Shown: positions 1-12,066, counted from the stretch's first letter. The stretch is DNA of 64,000 bases from Phoebastria nigripes (GCA_035582835.1 JAYKAV010002931.1:248001-312000), one strand, 5' to 3'. Program-made: numbers and translations. The notes: a model not told the origin generated them from the sequence alone.

Positions 1-249
1 GCTGAAGCAAGATAAGGTTTATCAATGTATCACAATTGCTTAATTTGTGCTGACTGTTGTTTCTCTTTCACTCTACCTTCAGGAAAAAGGCTGTCGTGCT
101 AAGTTACTGCATCTGTGGCACTGCATGGGGTGCTTCTGCTAATTTAGACAATTTCAAAGAACTGTGAAAGAGGGTCAAAATTTCTGCTTTTCAAGAAAGA
201 AAAGAGCCTCACTAGGAATGATCTTAGAAAACAAGCGACGCAGGAAGGA
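1..249. other. Unrecognised flank
   Basis: No gene, repeat family or motif is recognised here. The bases from about 210 onward may be the eroded beginning of the LINE remnant that follows. Confidence 0.3.
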
Positions 250-696
250 GGTAAGATTTGGAAATGACATGGACATAGATAAGATAGTCCAAGTGAGACA
301 AGTCTGTGAGGAACTTCTGCTGGAGTAGAGAAAGCTAGGTGGCTTGATGGTAGATTAAATTCCTTGCAGACAAAGGCAAATTAATGCAAGTTGGAAGGAA
401 AAATCAGAATGATATATTTCTTGGCTCTAAATTAATCACAACCATACAGAAAAAAAGTGTCACAGCAGACATCTTAGCCAAACCATATGCTCTGTGTGCA
501 GCAAAAGTGTTGGCAAACTGATAGAATGTAGCAGGAAAAGGATAGAAAACAATATTGAAAATAATATAACATAATTATATAAACCAGTGACATGTCCTCT
601 CTGTTCCTTCCTGGTCACCCAGCCTGAAAATAATATTGCAGAAATACGAAGGGTCCAGGGAAATACATGACAAAAATGGTTAGAGGAATAGAACTG
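250..696 (+). mobile_element. Ancient L3/CR1-type LINE remnant (reverse transcriptase C-terminal part)
   Basis: The order of short blocks matches the end of the reverse transcriptase region of L3/CR1-clade LINEs. It has the stretch normally encoding the loss-tolerant region after the RT core, then blocks corresponding to a basic segment followed by I-E-N-x-I-E-N, L-Y-K-P-V, and a region like V-T-x-P-E with I-A-E-I-R-R-V-Q-G. It is in plus orientation and riddled with stops and small indels, so it is a dead, very old copy. Full elements encode an endonuclease-RT protein; only a few hundred bases remain. The copy would be expected to continue downstream but is cut off by the poly-T run and assembly gap at 697. 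The family call rests on remembered consensus and is not an alignment. Confidence 0.6.
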
Positions 697-709
697 TTTT
701 TTTTTTTTT
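697..709. repeat. Poly-T run at left gap edge
   Basis: Thirteen T bases sit directly before the N block. This is a likely cause of the assembly break. Confidence 0.9.
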
Positions 710-839
710 NNNNNNNNNNNNNNNNNNNNNNNNNNNNNNNNNNNNNNNNNNNNNNNNNNNNNNNNNNNNNNNNNNNNNNNNNNNNNNNNNNNNNNNNNNN
801 NNNNNNNNNNNNNNNNNNNNNNNNNNNNNNNNNNNNNNN
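710..839. other. Assembly gap, 130 N
   Basis: The bases are all N, so nothing can be said about the content. The gap is bounded by poly-T on the left and C plus poly-A on the right. The true length may differ from 130. Confidence 0.99.
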
Positions 840-840
840 C

Positions 841-860
841 AAAAAAAAAAAAAAAAAAAA
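841..860. repeat. Poly-A run at right gap edge
   Basis: Twenty A bases follow the gap. Poly-T then poly-A across the gap could be two inverted retrotransposon tails or simply a low-complexity stretch that could not be assembled. Confidence 0.9.
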
Positions 861-2478
861 GCATGGGGAAATGAAACTGAATAACAAGACATTTACAACC
901 AATAAAACAACCCCATTTATATAATGTATAAAGGGTGAGTTAGACATCTACATGAGCAATGGGAACAGAAGGATTTCGTTGGACAAGAAAAGAAATAGAA
1001 AAGGTCTTACATCTGTGTGACTTGAGGCATAAACGAAATGACAGTGTTAAGGAGCAATTTACCCCTATGGGCAGGTTATACTCTTAATATGCTTTATAAA
1101 CATTTTTTCTGAGAAGAATTTAGGCACACTTTGAAGCAGGGTACCATAATGAATAGGCCACATCAGTTCCCACACTGAAGGCAGCTGTGTTCCCACTGCA
1201 TGCTGTGGTGGGGAATAGCAAGACCTGCACCATATATAAGCAACATAACTAAGGCACTGGAAGAAGCTGAGGTACCAAGGTGCCATATCTGGGATTCCCA
1301 TGGCAGAAACACCTGTGGATGTGCATGGTGAGTCCAGTGCTGTCTAGAGGCATTGGCCATAGTGTGCCTGTCCTGCTTGGGGCAATAACTGACAGACTAT
1401 CCACGCAGCATAGGCAATAGGTTCAGTCTCCAAGATTTTCAGCTCTATGGTGGCCTGTGATCCAACCAGGTATCCAAAAACCTAGAGAAAAATATCATTT
1501 CTGAATGGAAAAGGGAGCCACATCTGGAAAAGCTGGATGCATGGTAGCCTTACCTAGACTTGGCTGCATAGAGAGTTGTGTGGGTTGAAGTACTCTACTG
1601 AGAGCAGACATCTGTGGAGATGCATCCTCAGAGTTTTCTAAGTGAGTAAGGACAAAAATTTCTAGCAGATGTAGTGCAGCAAGTAATTGTTCAAGATCAC
1701 TTTACCATGTCTGACATCCTTGTATAAACTACATACACTTGTTTATATTAAAAATCAAGAAGCATTTCTTGATGACGTGCCGGTGGAGTAATTTTATTCA
1801 ATAACTGGAGATTATGTCTATCTTTTGTCTTGCTCCAGACAGGAAGTTGAACAGTTGCTTGTCAATCTTATCATCTCCTTTTCTGAGGTACAGTTATATG
1901 TTAATGGGAACTGCTTGGAATTTTTTTCCCCCAACAAAATGATATTCTGGGAAATGTTTCCATAAAACTTCTGTCTGGAACATTTATAAAATGCCAAATT
2001 AAATGCTTTCTACCTGGGTTCTCCAGAGTATTGCTATGGTCTAGAGGAGACCAAATCCAAGTCCTTGATCTGCCTGAGATATAGCATCTCATTCTAATTC
2101 CAACCCAAATCAAGGGGTATCATCTCCTGTGTTCCCAGTAGCCCGCAGTGCCACAGAATGCCTATGCACACAGTCGGCAGTTTCATTTTCACTTCAATAT
2201 GTAAATCATATTTCAAAAATCACAGATTTTGCCAAAGAAATGAAACAATAGTTCAATGGGCACTCTGGACTATCTGTCACAATTTACTGCATGGCTCAAT
2301 AGCTATATTGAACTTCTTCCTGTCTGGTCTACTCAATTTGCCACCTGGCAGAACTCTTTTCCCGAAAGTCAGCCTTTTACAAGAGAAACTAATGAGTCAG
2401 TTGCTCAGCCTCTTGGACAAGCAAGCCCGGAGATGCCTGCATGTGGTAGTGGTGATGCAGCTACTGAATTTGCAAGGG
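861..2478. other. No gene recognised
   Basis: Open frames up to 127 codons occur here on both strands, but they overlap each other and show no domain, signal peptide or splice context that supports a gene. No repeat family is recognised. Confidence 0.5.
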
Positions 2479-2576
2479 TTCATAAAATGGTTGAGGTTGG
2501 AATGGACCTTTGGACATCATCTAGTCCAAAGCCTGTGCTAAAGCAGGGCCACTGACAGCAGGTTGCCCAGGACCAC

Positions 2577-2582
2577 GTCAAG
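2577..2582. repeat. Candidate target-site duplication, left copy (GTCAAG)
   Basis: GTCAAG lies immediately before the nested CR1 and recurs at 2882-2887, one base after its octamer tail. CR1 usually makes short or no duplications, so six bases is plausible but not proof. Confidence 0.6.
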
Positions 2583-2787
2583 AATTTTTAGTAGGGCCTG
2601 TTGTGACAGGACAAGGGATAATGATTTTAAACTAAAAGAGGGTAGATTTAGACTAGATATAGGGAAGAAATTTTTTACGATGAGGATGGTGAAATGCTGG
2701 AACAGGTTGCCCAGAGAGGTGGTAGATGCCCCATCCCTGGAAACATTCAAGGTCAGGTTGGATGGAGCGCTGAGCAACCTGGTCTAG
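2583..2787 (+). pseudogene. CR1 ORF2 extreme C-terminus
   Basis: About 67 open codons end at TAG 2785-2787. They give the conserved end of the CR1 ORF2 protein: a K-L-K-E-G-R-F-R-L-D-I segment, K-K-F-F-T-M-R, W-N-R-L-P-R-E-V-V and a last D-G-A-L-S-N-L-V. This is the segment just before the 3' UTR in intact CR1s. It has no reverse transcriptase or endonuclease motif and no start codon of its own, so it is a fragment carried by the nested insertion, not a gene. Confidence 0.9.
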
Positions 2788-2880
2788 TTGAAGATGTCCC
2801 TGCTCATTGCAGGGGGGTTGGACTAGATGAGCTTTAAATATCCCTTCCAACCCAAACTATTCTACGATTCTATGATTCTA
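2583..2880 (+). mobile_element. CR1 LINE 3' fragment, plus strand, nested in the outer CR1
   Basis: This 5'-truncated copy starts inside the last part of ORF2, contains the 3' UTR (GGGTTGGACTAGATGAGC and following) and ends with two and a half copies of the CR1 terminal octamer (ATTCTACG, ATTCTATG, ATTCTA) at 2859-2880. It interrupts the minus-strand CR1 exactly, since the outer sequence joins smoothly when it is removed. It is therefore the younger of the two. Confidence 0.93.
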
Positions 2881-2881
2881 A

Positions 2882-2887
2882 GTCAAG
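2882..2887. repeat. Candidate target-site duplication, right copy (GTCAAG)
   Basis: Right-hand copy of the six bases at 2577-2582. With one copy removed the outer CR1 reads continuously through the junction. Confidence 0.6.
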
Positions 2888-3199
2888 TTTTGAACATCTC
2901 CAAGGATGGAAACTCACAGCCTCTCTAGGAAACCTGTTCCAGTGTTTGACCACTTTAAAGTAATTTTTTTTCTTCTGTTAAAATAAAATTTCCTGCCTCT
3001 TGTCTTGTCACTGGGCACCACTGAGAAGAGTCTGGCTCCATCTTCTTTATTCCCCTCATCAAGTGTTTATTGATATCAATAAGGCACCTCCTGAGCCTTT
3101 TCTTCTCCAGGCTAAACATTCATAGCCCTCCCAGCCTCCCTTTGTATATCAGATTCTCCAGTCCCTTAAACATCTTAGTGGCCCTTTCCTGGACTTGCT

Positions 3200-3622
3200 T
3201 CAGTAGCTTGATGTCTCCCTCATCCTGGGGACCCCAGCACCCAACACAGTACTCCAGATATCTCTCACCAGTGCTGAGTAGAAGGGAAGGAGCACCTTCC
3301 TTGAACAGGTGGCAATACTTCTCCTAATGTAGCCCAGGATGCTGTTGGACTTGTTTGCTGCAAGGGTGCATTGGTGGCTAGTGGGCAACTTATTGTCCAC
3401 CAGAATCCCCAGGGCCTTTTCTGCACAGCTGCTTTCCAGCTGGTCAGCCCCCAGTGCGTACTGGTACGTGGGGTTATTTTTCCTAAGGTGCAGGACTTCG
3501 CAATTCCCCTTGTTGAACTTCATGAGGTTCCTGTCAGCCCATTTCTCCAGCCTGTCAAGGTCCCTCTGGATGGCAGCACAACCCTCTGGTGTATCATCCC
3601 CTCCTTCCAGTTTTCTTGTAGC
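3200..3622 (-). pseudogene. CR1 ORF2 fragment (C-terminal reverse transcriptase region)
   Basis: The minus strand holds about 140 open codons with the typical CR1 wording: A-I-Q-R-D-L-D-R-L-E-K-W-A-D-R-N-L-M-K-F-N near the start, then an H-L-R-x-N-N-P segment, L-G-I-L-V-D-x-K-L and I-L-G-Y-I-R-R-S-I-A. In complete CR1s this part follows the catalytic palm of the reverse transcriptase; the palm motif and the whole endonuclease domain are absent. The frame is open for longer than its neighbours but is only a relic of a roughly 900-residue protein, with no promoter of its own. Bases 3623-3664 extend the open frame beyond recognisable CR1 sequence. Confidence 0.88.
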
Positions 3623-6559
3623 TGTACTGGTGTCCATAGTGCTTCTCAAAAGGCCAGAGGACAAAGGGGAGGAAAGGAGGCTTTTCAGGGACTGATCGGG
3701 CAGGCCAAGACCACTACCCCACTGTCTAAGCCTTAACCCTCTGAAACTAAGGGTGAAATCTTGGCGATACGGAAATCAGAGGTGGTTTTACCATTGCCTC
3801 CTATTAGACCACACTTTTAGGTTTTCTTTTCAAAAACATGCTTGCTTTTGTTTTTGTCACACGTATCTTAAACACTTTTTGTTTGACAGTTGGAGAGAGG
3901 ACTTTAATCCCTGAGAAAAGGACACTGGGTCAAATCCCCTTCGTTGTTGGGCATCCTTGGCTGTAGTACTGTTGAGCTCAATGGCTTTCTTCCAGGGCTT
4001 TGTGTACCCATCATAATTTTCATGGAGGATCTAAGGAATCACTGTCATTCCCATTTAGGTTACCCATAATTTCTAGGATGCAGGTGAACTGCTTAATTGG
4101 AAACATCTTCTGTCTCCTAACAAGAAAAGATTTCCTGGCTTGAAAAAAAGAGATTTCTTCATCAATAACAAAGCAGACAATTGCTGCAATAGTGCCTGCT
4201 TTCATGTATACTTTAATGAATTTGTTTAGATTGTGGTCGATGAATAAGTTTCCTACAAAGCAGAGAGAGCACCAAATTAAAACTTTGCTTTGTGAAATGA
4301 TTCTCCAAAATGTCTAGCTCTCTCCAGACTCCTTTAGCTATCAGATAATCTGGGCAAAAGCTTTGTCTGAAATCAAGAGAGAGCTGGAGTTCTTACCTCT
4401 GTCACTCTCTCCCTCCCTCTGTCTACACACACAAAGAACAAAGTTTAATAGATAGCATATGGTGTTAGCCGAGCCTTTGTTCCTGCCCCAGCAGAGTCAA
4501 TGCACTGCCAAGACTCACTGAGTTTCAGTGTGTCTCCCCATTTTTGGCTTGAGTTTCCTGCAATCTGAAGCAGTCTCACATAAAACTCTGAAGATTCACA
4601 GTACATTTAAATGGAAAATTTGAACCATCACTCAGGGAGTGCATTTTTCAAATCTGACTCCTTTCAGTGACCAAACTTGGCAGGTTTGCCTACAGTCTGA
4701 TAAGGATGGATGAGAGATGATTGAGTCTCCTCCCTGTCTCCATACAAAACCCTAAGCAATGGGAAAGTGACAAGCCTCATGAAATTAATGAGTAAGCTGT
4801 AGAATCCTCTGCTTTTGCTTTTTGTTGTTGTTGTTTCTGTTTTGTTTTTTTAAAGCAATATTTCAGTACTGAAAATGTTAGACCTGCTGTCAAGCTTAGG
4901 ATATTAAAAAGGTGTCTAGCCTGTGGTCTTAGAAAGATCTTAGGTATGTGGAAAGATATGGTGCCTTTCCCTCAATGGCTGGGTAATTCTTTAACCTGCC
5001 TCCTCCAGGGGAATTTCCCAGGTGAAAAATTGTCTGATTCTTCTATATTTGGCCTGTTACAATTTGTTATTCTGTCTCTTTCTGTTTGAAAAGTCCTTTC
5101 CTTTGATTCTCTCTGATTAATTGTTGGAAGAATTACACAGGCTTTTAGCTTTATGCCTCTTACTGAAGGTCAGATTGTTTAAGTCATAGTGTACTGATAA
5201 AACTTTGTTAAATACTGTGAAAATGTGGAGGCTAGAGATTGTAACCTGGGATGGGCTCATCCTGAAAATCCCACAGTCTGCTTTTTATCTCTTCAGTGTA
5301 GGGGAGGAACATTTGTAACAGCATGGTTTGCTGATGAGCTTTTTTTTATATCAGATGTTTTCTACCTGGTGGAGAACAATGCTGCATGGTACGTGCTGTT
5401 TGTAAAGTCTATTCGAGACAGGCTGAGAACGATTTTGCCTTGAATCTGATTAATGGAATATATTTGAAAAGCCTCCAATAAACCTTTATCATTGTGAGTT
5501 GTAGCTGGCACATCAAATGGGTGTGAACTTACACACAGACATGTCTAATGGCTTGGGAAATGCCATGCTAGACTAGCAGGATTTTGCAGTCTTATGAATT
5601 AAATACCTAAATGATCTTGAAATAATGTTAAGGAAACACAGTTGACAGAAGCTGAGAAAAGAAGCGAGATTCAAGGTTGGGGTTGGCATTCCATCCCCAA
5701 GACATCATCTGTGAAGAATAACAAAAATGCAGAGGTTCGAGTAAAGGAAGGTCAATTTCTTTATTTTTTGTGTCCTGGATTCCCACTCTCACCACACTTG
5801 CTTCTATAAAACCAAAATTATAAGCAAGCTGAGTAAAAGTTAGCAACTGCACTAGTTACTAAGGACTGTATTCTGAGATTCTTACTTCAGCAATGAACCT
5901 GCTCATGTATCTGCATGAACCCATGGGTTGCAGATACCGACTAATTTTCGTCAGGCACAAGTATTTTGGGAGGCCCATGACAGATCAGCTGAGCTTGATA
6001 CTCTGTATTAATTAGGACGGTTCATAACCTCCTGAGCTGAGGTCCTCTCCAATCTCTCAGAAGATGATCTTGGGGCACACAAGCCATTTCTCACTCTTCT
6101 TTCTGGGTGGCCCTGGGTAACAGTCTCCTCTCCTCTTTTTCCCTCCCTTTGGACTTGGATTGCACCGCCTGCTTTGATTTCCCATCAGTGATAGGTCTGT
6201 GTACATCATCAGCACAGTGCAGCAGAAACTGCTGCTACAGCTAATGAATCTGCAGCGTGGATCAGAGGGCAGTCTTGCCTAAGGTTTTAGTTCCATACCT
6301 AGAAAAAAATCACGATCCAAAGATAAGGTTGGGTTTCGGTGCATCTTCCTCCCTACCAGAACAAAATCAGACTCATGGCAGCAATGCTGGTAGCCTCAGT
6401 AAGTCAAGTTTCTTTCTCTCTGTGAACCAGAACGCCACCTGCACAAGATCCCCTTGGGTGTGGCCCTCCCCGGACACCTGCTTTTGGGAGCAATGCTATG
6501 TTCTGAGTTTTTCCTGCAGAGCAAGAATCAGAGCTTTGGTCCTTGGTGGATAGAGTCAA
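3621..6559. other. No gene recognised
   Basis: A+T-rich unique-looking DNA with a short CT-rich stretch at about 4400-4425 and a TTG/T-rich stretch at about 4820-4852. No exon, RNA gene or TE is recognised. A short piece at 6098-6140 faintly resembles a MIR 3' region but is too weak to call. Confidence 0.4.
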
Positions 6560-6990
6560 GCCCAGCTTTGTTATTGTGGCATAAGAATGATTCATTGTCT
6601 TTGTGCCACAGTGAGCACGTGTGGGGAAACCTAATAAATATCCCTATTCAGCCAAGATAATGGGGAGAATTAAATTGGTTGGCACTTGGATTAAAGCTCA
6701 TTAGCCTTGCATCTAACACTTGACAACCAGAGATAATATCAGAAAGGGGGTTTTCTTATGCCATTTTCTGCATGTGTTGCAGTGATTGTTCATGTGTAAT
6801 GAGATCATATCATAGCAAAGAATGAGAAATAGCATTTTTGCCGGTTGTCAAGACCTATCTGAACATAAAGTTTATTTAAACACATTTTTTTGCTATGAGC
6901 TCATATTAAATCTCAGCAAGTTTATCCATCTCTAATTTAGTTATATGGTCATTACCTGGAAAATCCACTTCAGATAAAGCAAAGCATTTT
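6560..6990. promoter_or_regulatory. Candidate conserved non-coding element
   Basis: The block is free of repeats and of supported coding potential and has the mixed composition typical of vertebrate enhancers. It includes an NFI-like half site (TTGGCA, 6679-6684) and a bicoid/OTX-like GGATTA (6688-6693). The call is a visual judgement without any alignment. Confidence 0.2.
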
Positions 6991-9714
6991 CATCCTCTAG
7001 TTACACAAGTATCAGGTCACAGCAATTACATGCAAATGTCAGACACCTACTATGCCTGGGTTAACTTGTACATGTTCTGCACAAATAATGAGGAGCTTAT
7101 TCTGCACAGTGTAGTGAATGTGACATTGCATCAACAGGATGAAGAATGTGGACAAGCCTAGTGAATGAGCTGAGCCTCTACAAAGTCTTTGACAGAGTGC
7201 TCCCAGTCTGATAAATATCGCAAATGACTCCTTCCCTGTGGATCGCCTTCAAAGGCAGCATAAGAAACAGCACAACACAATATCTGGCGTAAACCTCCTG
7301 CAGTGTGTTTGACTGTCCTTACCCCACTGAGCGTCAAGCCTTTTCTGTGGATTCCCAATTCACCTCCTGTGAGAGGATGGAGTAAATGAGCCACACCTGC
7401 TACAGCATTTTAGCCATCTACCCTTTCCTTTCCATCCCTGCAGCCAAACCACTCACACACACCTAATCACTTTCCTCTTCAGCTACTGCAGTCTTCCTCT
7501 CAGGACTGCTTTCTCCCTTTGCTGGGCTGTCAGGACATTGCTGCCAAAGCCATCTTTCTTATTCTGGCTGTGGCATCTGCCTCTCTGAATGTTGGCCTGT
7601 TTCCTCGGTGCTCTCTAAAGAGGTCTAATGTCCTAGTCTTGAAGATCTTCTGCTGTGCAGCTCCTCTTGCTAAACCTAACCTAGTTTCTCTGCCCTGTTA
7701 TTTCCACTCAGTCATGTTGGCTACTTCCCTTGTTCCACAAATGCCTTCATCCCCTCTTTCCCTGTCCTTACCAAAGCTGCTCCTACAGTCACCTCCTTCT
7801 GGCACTTTTGGCATTCAAAGGAGTGAAGAAAAACAATGAAAAGAGCCATCCATATGCCTTGCTATTGCTATTCTTGTTATTGTCACCTTTGTGCTCTCTC
7901 TTCCCCATCTAGTCTGCCTGCCTGTGACCTTCGCTTGCTGCGTATATGCTAGACATATTCATTTGTCTAAGGAGATAGACAATATTCTCCAGTCTGCTGC
8001 GTTCACTGGCCAAAGACTCCCGCAGGAGAATTCCTGTCATACAGCAATATTCTCCTATGGTACAGAGCTCCAGCATTAGACAAGCATTTTGGTTATGATG
8101 ACACATGACCAGATACATGCAGGAGGTTCTTTTAAACTATTATATTAGAGTCATGTTAGCTGAAAACCCAAAGGAAATGGTAAAGCAGGCAAATGTAAAG
8201 CAAATAAAATTTTGTAATAACAGTGGATCAGAAAATATCTTCCTTTGTATCCATAGGAATTAATCTTGACTTTTTTTCTGGAGTAATTTAAAAAACCAAA
8301 TATGGTCAAATAAGTATTGCCATCTGGATCCACCATGTGAGTATGTTGAACTCCAGTAAAGATGGGTCTTTGACAGAAGAATTTGACAGTGCAAATGCCA
8401 ACTGACCATTAGCAAAATCAGTATGATCACAATTCTATTGTTATTTGTCTCTGCAGCCCTGTTTAGAAAAAAGCACAAGCTGTGCCAGACAAAAAGTGAG
8501 GGAATAGCGAGCTGCAGTCTGCAGCCGCAGCAAAAGCCAGCGTTCTCACTATGCCGACCATAATCAAGGCCATCAATCACTTCTCTAATGTATTATTCCT
8601 GGCTCCAGCGACATCCATATTTACCAGATCAATCAAAATCTGCCTTTTGTTTCCTTTCTTTCACCCTCAGTGGCTTGAAGAAAACAAAACAAAAAAGCAG
8701 CCAAAAATCTAATAATTTATAAGATGTATTCTTATTCACTCTGTATGATGAGATCACTCTGAGAGCGCTGTTCCAGTCTCCTGGCTGAAGATCCCAAGGA
8801 AGAGGTGGGCTCAGGCCCTTCATGATTCAGTCCATACATTTGTTGCTGTAAAATGCATCTACTTCACCAATTTTCTGTGTGTGTGTGCATGCATGCCATG
8901 GAAAAAGCTCATACAGCAAAGCATTTACACGGTACCCACATCACAGTCTTACCAGCGACCTCACAGAGGCAAGGAAATGAGCTTATTCCTGTTTGTACAT
9001 GCAGGCACCTGCATTAGGTGTGTGATCTCTCTCATCATCTTTATGGTTACTATGCCTAATCCACAGGCCTGTCTATAACTTGACACAGAAAAACAACTTA
9101 AGGAAATGAAGAGAATCCCAGAGCAAGAAGCACATGAAGTCCTGTGTTTTAGTCATGGCACCCCTTCCATGAAGGCCATCACTACCCAAGGACTGAAATT
9201 CAGTGGACATCCTGTAAAAAGGGTGTTGTGAGTTGGAAGGTGGACAGTCTCCCTCCCTAAACAGAGGAATGGACCCCCGGGGGAGGGGGAAATAACACAA
9301 CCTTTCCAGAGTCCTTCTTCCCTTTCCAACAGCAGTCTTACATGAACTTGGCAAACCTCCTAGATCCTTGCTTAAATAGAGGGTCACAAAGCCCAAGTCT
9401 GTTGTCTGCAGGACTACCGTCAGCATCCTGACAAGATCAGGCTTCTTGGAAGCATCATGAGCGTAAATCTCATCCCTTACCTGATCCACACACTATTAAG
9501 ATTTTCTCTGCATTTAAGGCTTCCTATTCACTGCCCCAAAGTATTTGCAGCAACATAAAAATCATATTGCTATAACATTTTTCACCTGTAAAGGCATATT
9601 TAAATAGTTTTCAGCCTTTAATTATATACATTGAAACTAATTTTCCAGCTCAGACCCTCATGCTTCTCAAACCAGCCCTGCTACTTTATGCTGTCTCTTC
9701 CCAACCCATCATTT
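6991..9714. other. No gene recognised
   Basis: Several open frames of 60-138 codons lie on both strands, the longest on the minus strand at 9073-9489, but none shows a known family or credible exon borders. A short GT run followed by GCATGCATGCC lies at about 8875-8898. Confidence 0.4.
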
Positions 9715-9885
9715 TTGGTATCTGACCATCTTCTGGGTGGCCTTGGGTAAGCCACTCCTTCTTTGTATGAATTTGCTTCTGCATCTCTAAGTTACACTAA
9801 TAATATTTACCAGCTTCACCGTGGTACTTTTTCACAGAGCACTGCAGAGATGTAAAGGACTATGGAAAAATTAAATGCCACTGCC
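9715..9885 (-). mobile_element. MIR-like ancient SINE remnant
   Basis: Read on the plus strand this has the order of blocks seen in an inverted MIR/CORE-SINE: GGCCTTGGGTAAGCCACTCC, a T/C-rich stretch, GCATCTCTAAGTTACACTAA, AATATTTACC and a GTAAAGGAC end. In MIR these correspond to the reversed 'protein-free' tRNA-SINE body with its core. The copy is strongly diverged and non-functional. A repeat-library search would decide between MIR and another amniote SINE. Confidence 0.5.
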
Positions 9886-11579
9886 TTTACACAAGCTGTA
9901 TTTTTCAAATTCTGTCAGCAAGGCTGATTTTCGAGGGACTCTCAGAATGGAACCTAAACCTTTTCAAATGCCTTCAGATTATTTCTATTTTTGTGCAGCA
10001 TATATATTTTTTCCCATTAGCAGTAAGTTCTAAAACAGAGCTATCCACTTGTTGGTGGTTGGCAGGAGCTCAGCATTCCAATGTAAAGTGATCTTTTTTT
10101 GTCTGCCAATAATACGATATTAACAAATTTGTCTTGATATTTATCTGTTGTTATGTCTGTTGTTATACTGTACAAAGAAAACAAAACTTGGAACACTGCA
10201 GCAACCATTGTTTTAAGATATCTGATATGGCACTGAAGACTTTCCTTCAGGAATTACCAGTTTTGAGGCAATGCAGAATCATATCATGTAAGAAGTTCCC
10301 TTGCATGTTTTCCTTCACTGACCATTTTAAGATGCACCTTCTTTCATGGTCCCAAGAGCTCAGATTTCATTTCTGCTGATTGGAAACTTAGCTTTGTCAT
10401 GTTATTTCTGGTAGGTTTAACATAAAATGTAGGACCAGCTGGGAAGAAATCTATATCACATCCAATATTTAAATTTTCACAGTAAGGATATTTGGGGTTT
10501 GTCTTTTAGTACTCACAGTATCAAGTCTCCACATATCAGTGCTGGACAAAAAGCATGAAGAATGGCATGGTTTGTCAAACCTCATGCTTAGCACTAAGAA
10601 AGACCCCAGACAGAGGTGTGAATGGCCAGTAAGGTCTTAGGTTAGGATAAAATGAAGCTGATTAAAATCAGCCTTGAATTTGCACAGTCAAAACACAGGC
10701 AACTCGTCTGAGCAAAAGCTCCTGCAGTACCTTCCTCAATTTTAAGTTAGATAACAACCTATACTTGTTCTAAAAATGCAAACTAGCCATTATCAGCCTG
10801 ACAATTAAAAGCCAAGATCTTATCCAAGATAAGTAAAAACCAGGCTTAGTTGAAAGCAGTGGCTTTACAGAAAATTCTTGAACTAGGATTTCAGAATTCA
10901 ATATTCTTCTCAAATACCCAACTCCTCTCTGAAAGAGTAACTACAGCTCTCTTTCTTGCCCTCTTATTTTACTGCCAGGTATTTGTTTGGGGCAGGATCC
11001 TGCATGGCTTCCAAAAACAATCAGAGTGCGAAGAAAAGCACGCAAAAGGAAGGGGTGACAGAGCATCAATTTATTAGTTACAACTTGATCACATCAGTGG
11101 GCTGGAACTGAAAAGAAATGGTGATTTTTATACAGCTTGATGACTATTTTTATTGTAATATTGACGATCGGCAGAGACTTAGATTGTTGTAACAGATGTG
11201 GCCTCCCTAACGCTGCACATAGGAGTCCTCTTGCCTAAGAGGGAATAGTAATTATCCACTGTTTTTCAAAACCTCCAGCCTGCAATTGAGTTGTCACAGT
11301 CTCCCAGACACTGCTCCAGGCACCGCAGATGGTACCAGCTGACACACTTGGGGCATATCATTATGAGCATGTGTAAACCACATGATTTTGACTACTTTCC
11401 TGATACCTAATGCATGACAGCATGTCAAAAAGAGACGCCTTTCAGGAGGAAATATGGGCTCCACAGAGCTGCAAGATGATTGAGGAGAATGTTCAAGTGA
11501 GGACACATTTGAAAGAAATTGCTAGCATGAGTTACAGCAGGGAACGATCAGCTTCTGTAACAAAATGCTTGTTTCCAGC
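9886..11579. other. No gene recognised
   Basis: Unique-looking A+T-rich DNA. No exon, RNA gene or repeat family is identified. Confidence 0.4.
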
Positions 11580-11930
11580 CTGAAGTATCCAAATTGTTTT
11601 TATACGAGGCCCAAGTCAATGCTATCGAAGGCCTTTGCTGTTTATTTTTAATGCTTCATCTATTGGATTTGCTGAAGTACATTGCTTAAGCTGAGAGTGA
11701 ATCCATTAACGAATACATCTAGCAGCCCATTACAAATGATATGCGTGCCAGGGGAAAAACAGGTTTGTGCAACTAATAAAAAGAAAACAATTGCCAATGC
11801 TTACTTGGAATTTACAACACTTTGTTTTTAGATAATTCAGTCTGGGGCAATTGGTTTCCTAAGTCTGACAGTAACATAAATCACAGCTTGAAGCTCACTG
11901 CAGGTAAAATTAAGTCAGCCTAGTGAGAAA
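11580..11930. promoter_or_regulatory. Candidate conserved non-coding element
   Basis: Dense with A/T-core motifs of homeodomain type (CCATTAACG, CCATTACAAATGATATG) without being a simple repeat, and free of recognisable TE sequence. This is typical of deep-conserved enhancer cores near developmental genes. Visual judgement only. Confidence 0.25.
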
Positions 11931-12066
11931 TAGGAAATACAATAAGTGTGATAGCATACAATCTTTTAGAAAAACACCTTGAGAGTAATTTATAGTAGTT
12001 AGAAATTAACATTTAGTGCTGAATCTCTGACAACAGCCATACAAGTCTGTATGAAGAGGAGCTGAA

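Larger units (their letters stand above)
2479..3620 (-). mobile_element. CR1 LINE, minus strand, interrupted by a second CR1
   Basis: Read on the minus strand this is the 3' part of an avian CR1 element: end of the reverse transcriptase frame, then the 3' UTR. The 3' end lies near 2479, where the plus strand shows the familiar CR1 UTR wording (GGTTGAGGTTGGAATGGACC, then GGTTGCCCAGGACCACG). The copy stops at 2582 and resumes at 2882, the space being filled by another CR1 in the opposite direction. The upstream end is lost near 3620, so the copy is 5'-truncated as most CR1s are. Divergence and several stops mark it as inactive. Confidence 0.93.

Noticed and set aside
460..947. Open frames of 70-134 codons spanning the N block
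   Set aside because: They exist only because N codons are read through. Poly-K and poly-F ends come from the homopolymers.
6098..6140. GGGTGGCCCTGGGTAACAG resembling an inverted MIR end
   Set aside because: Only one short block matches. The following blocks seen at 9715-9885 are missing.
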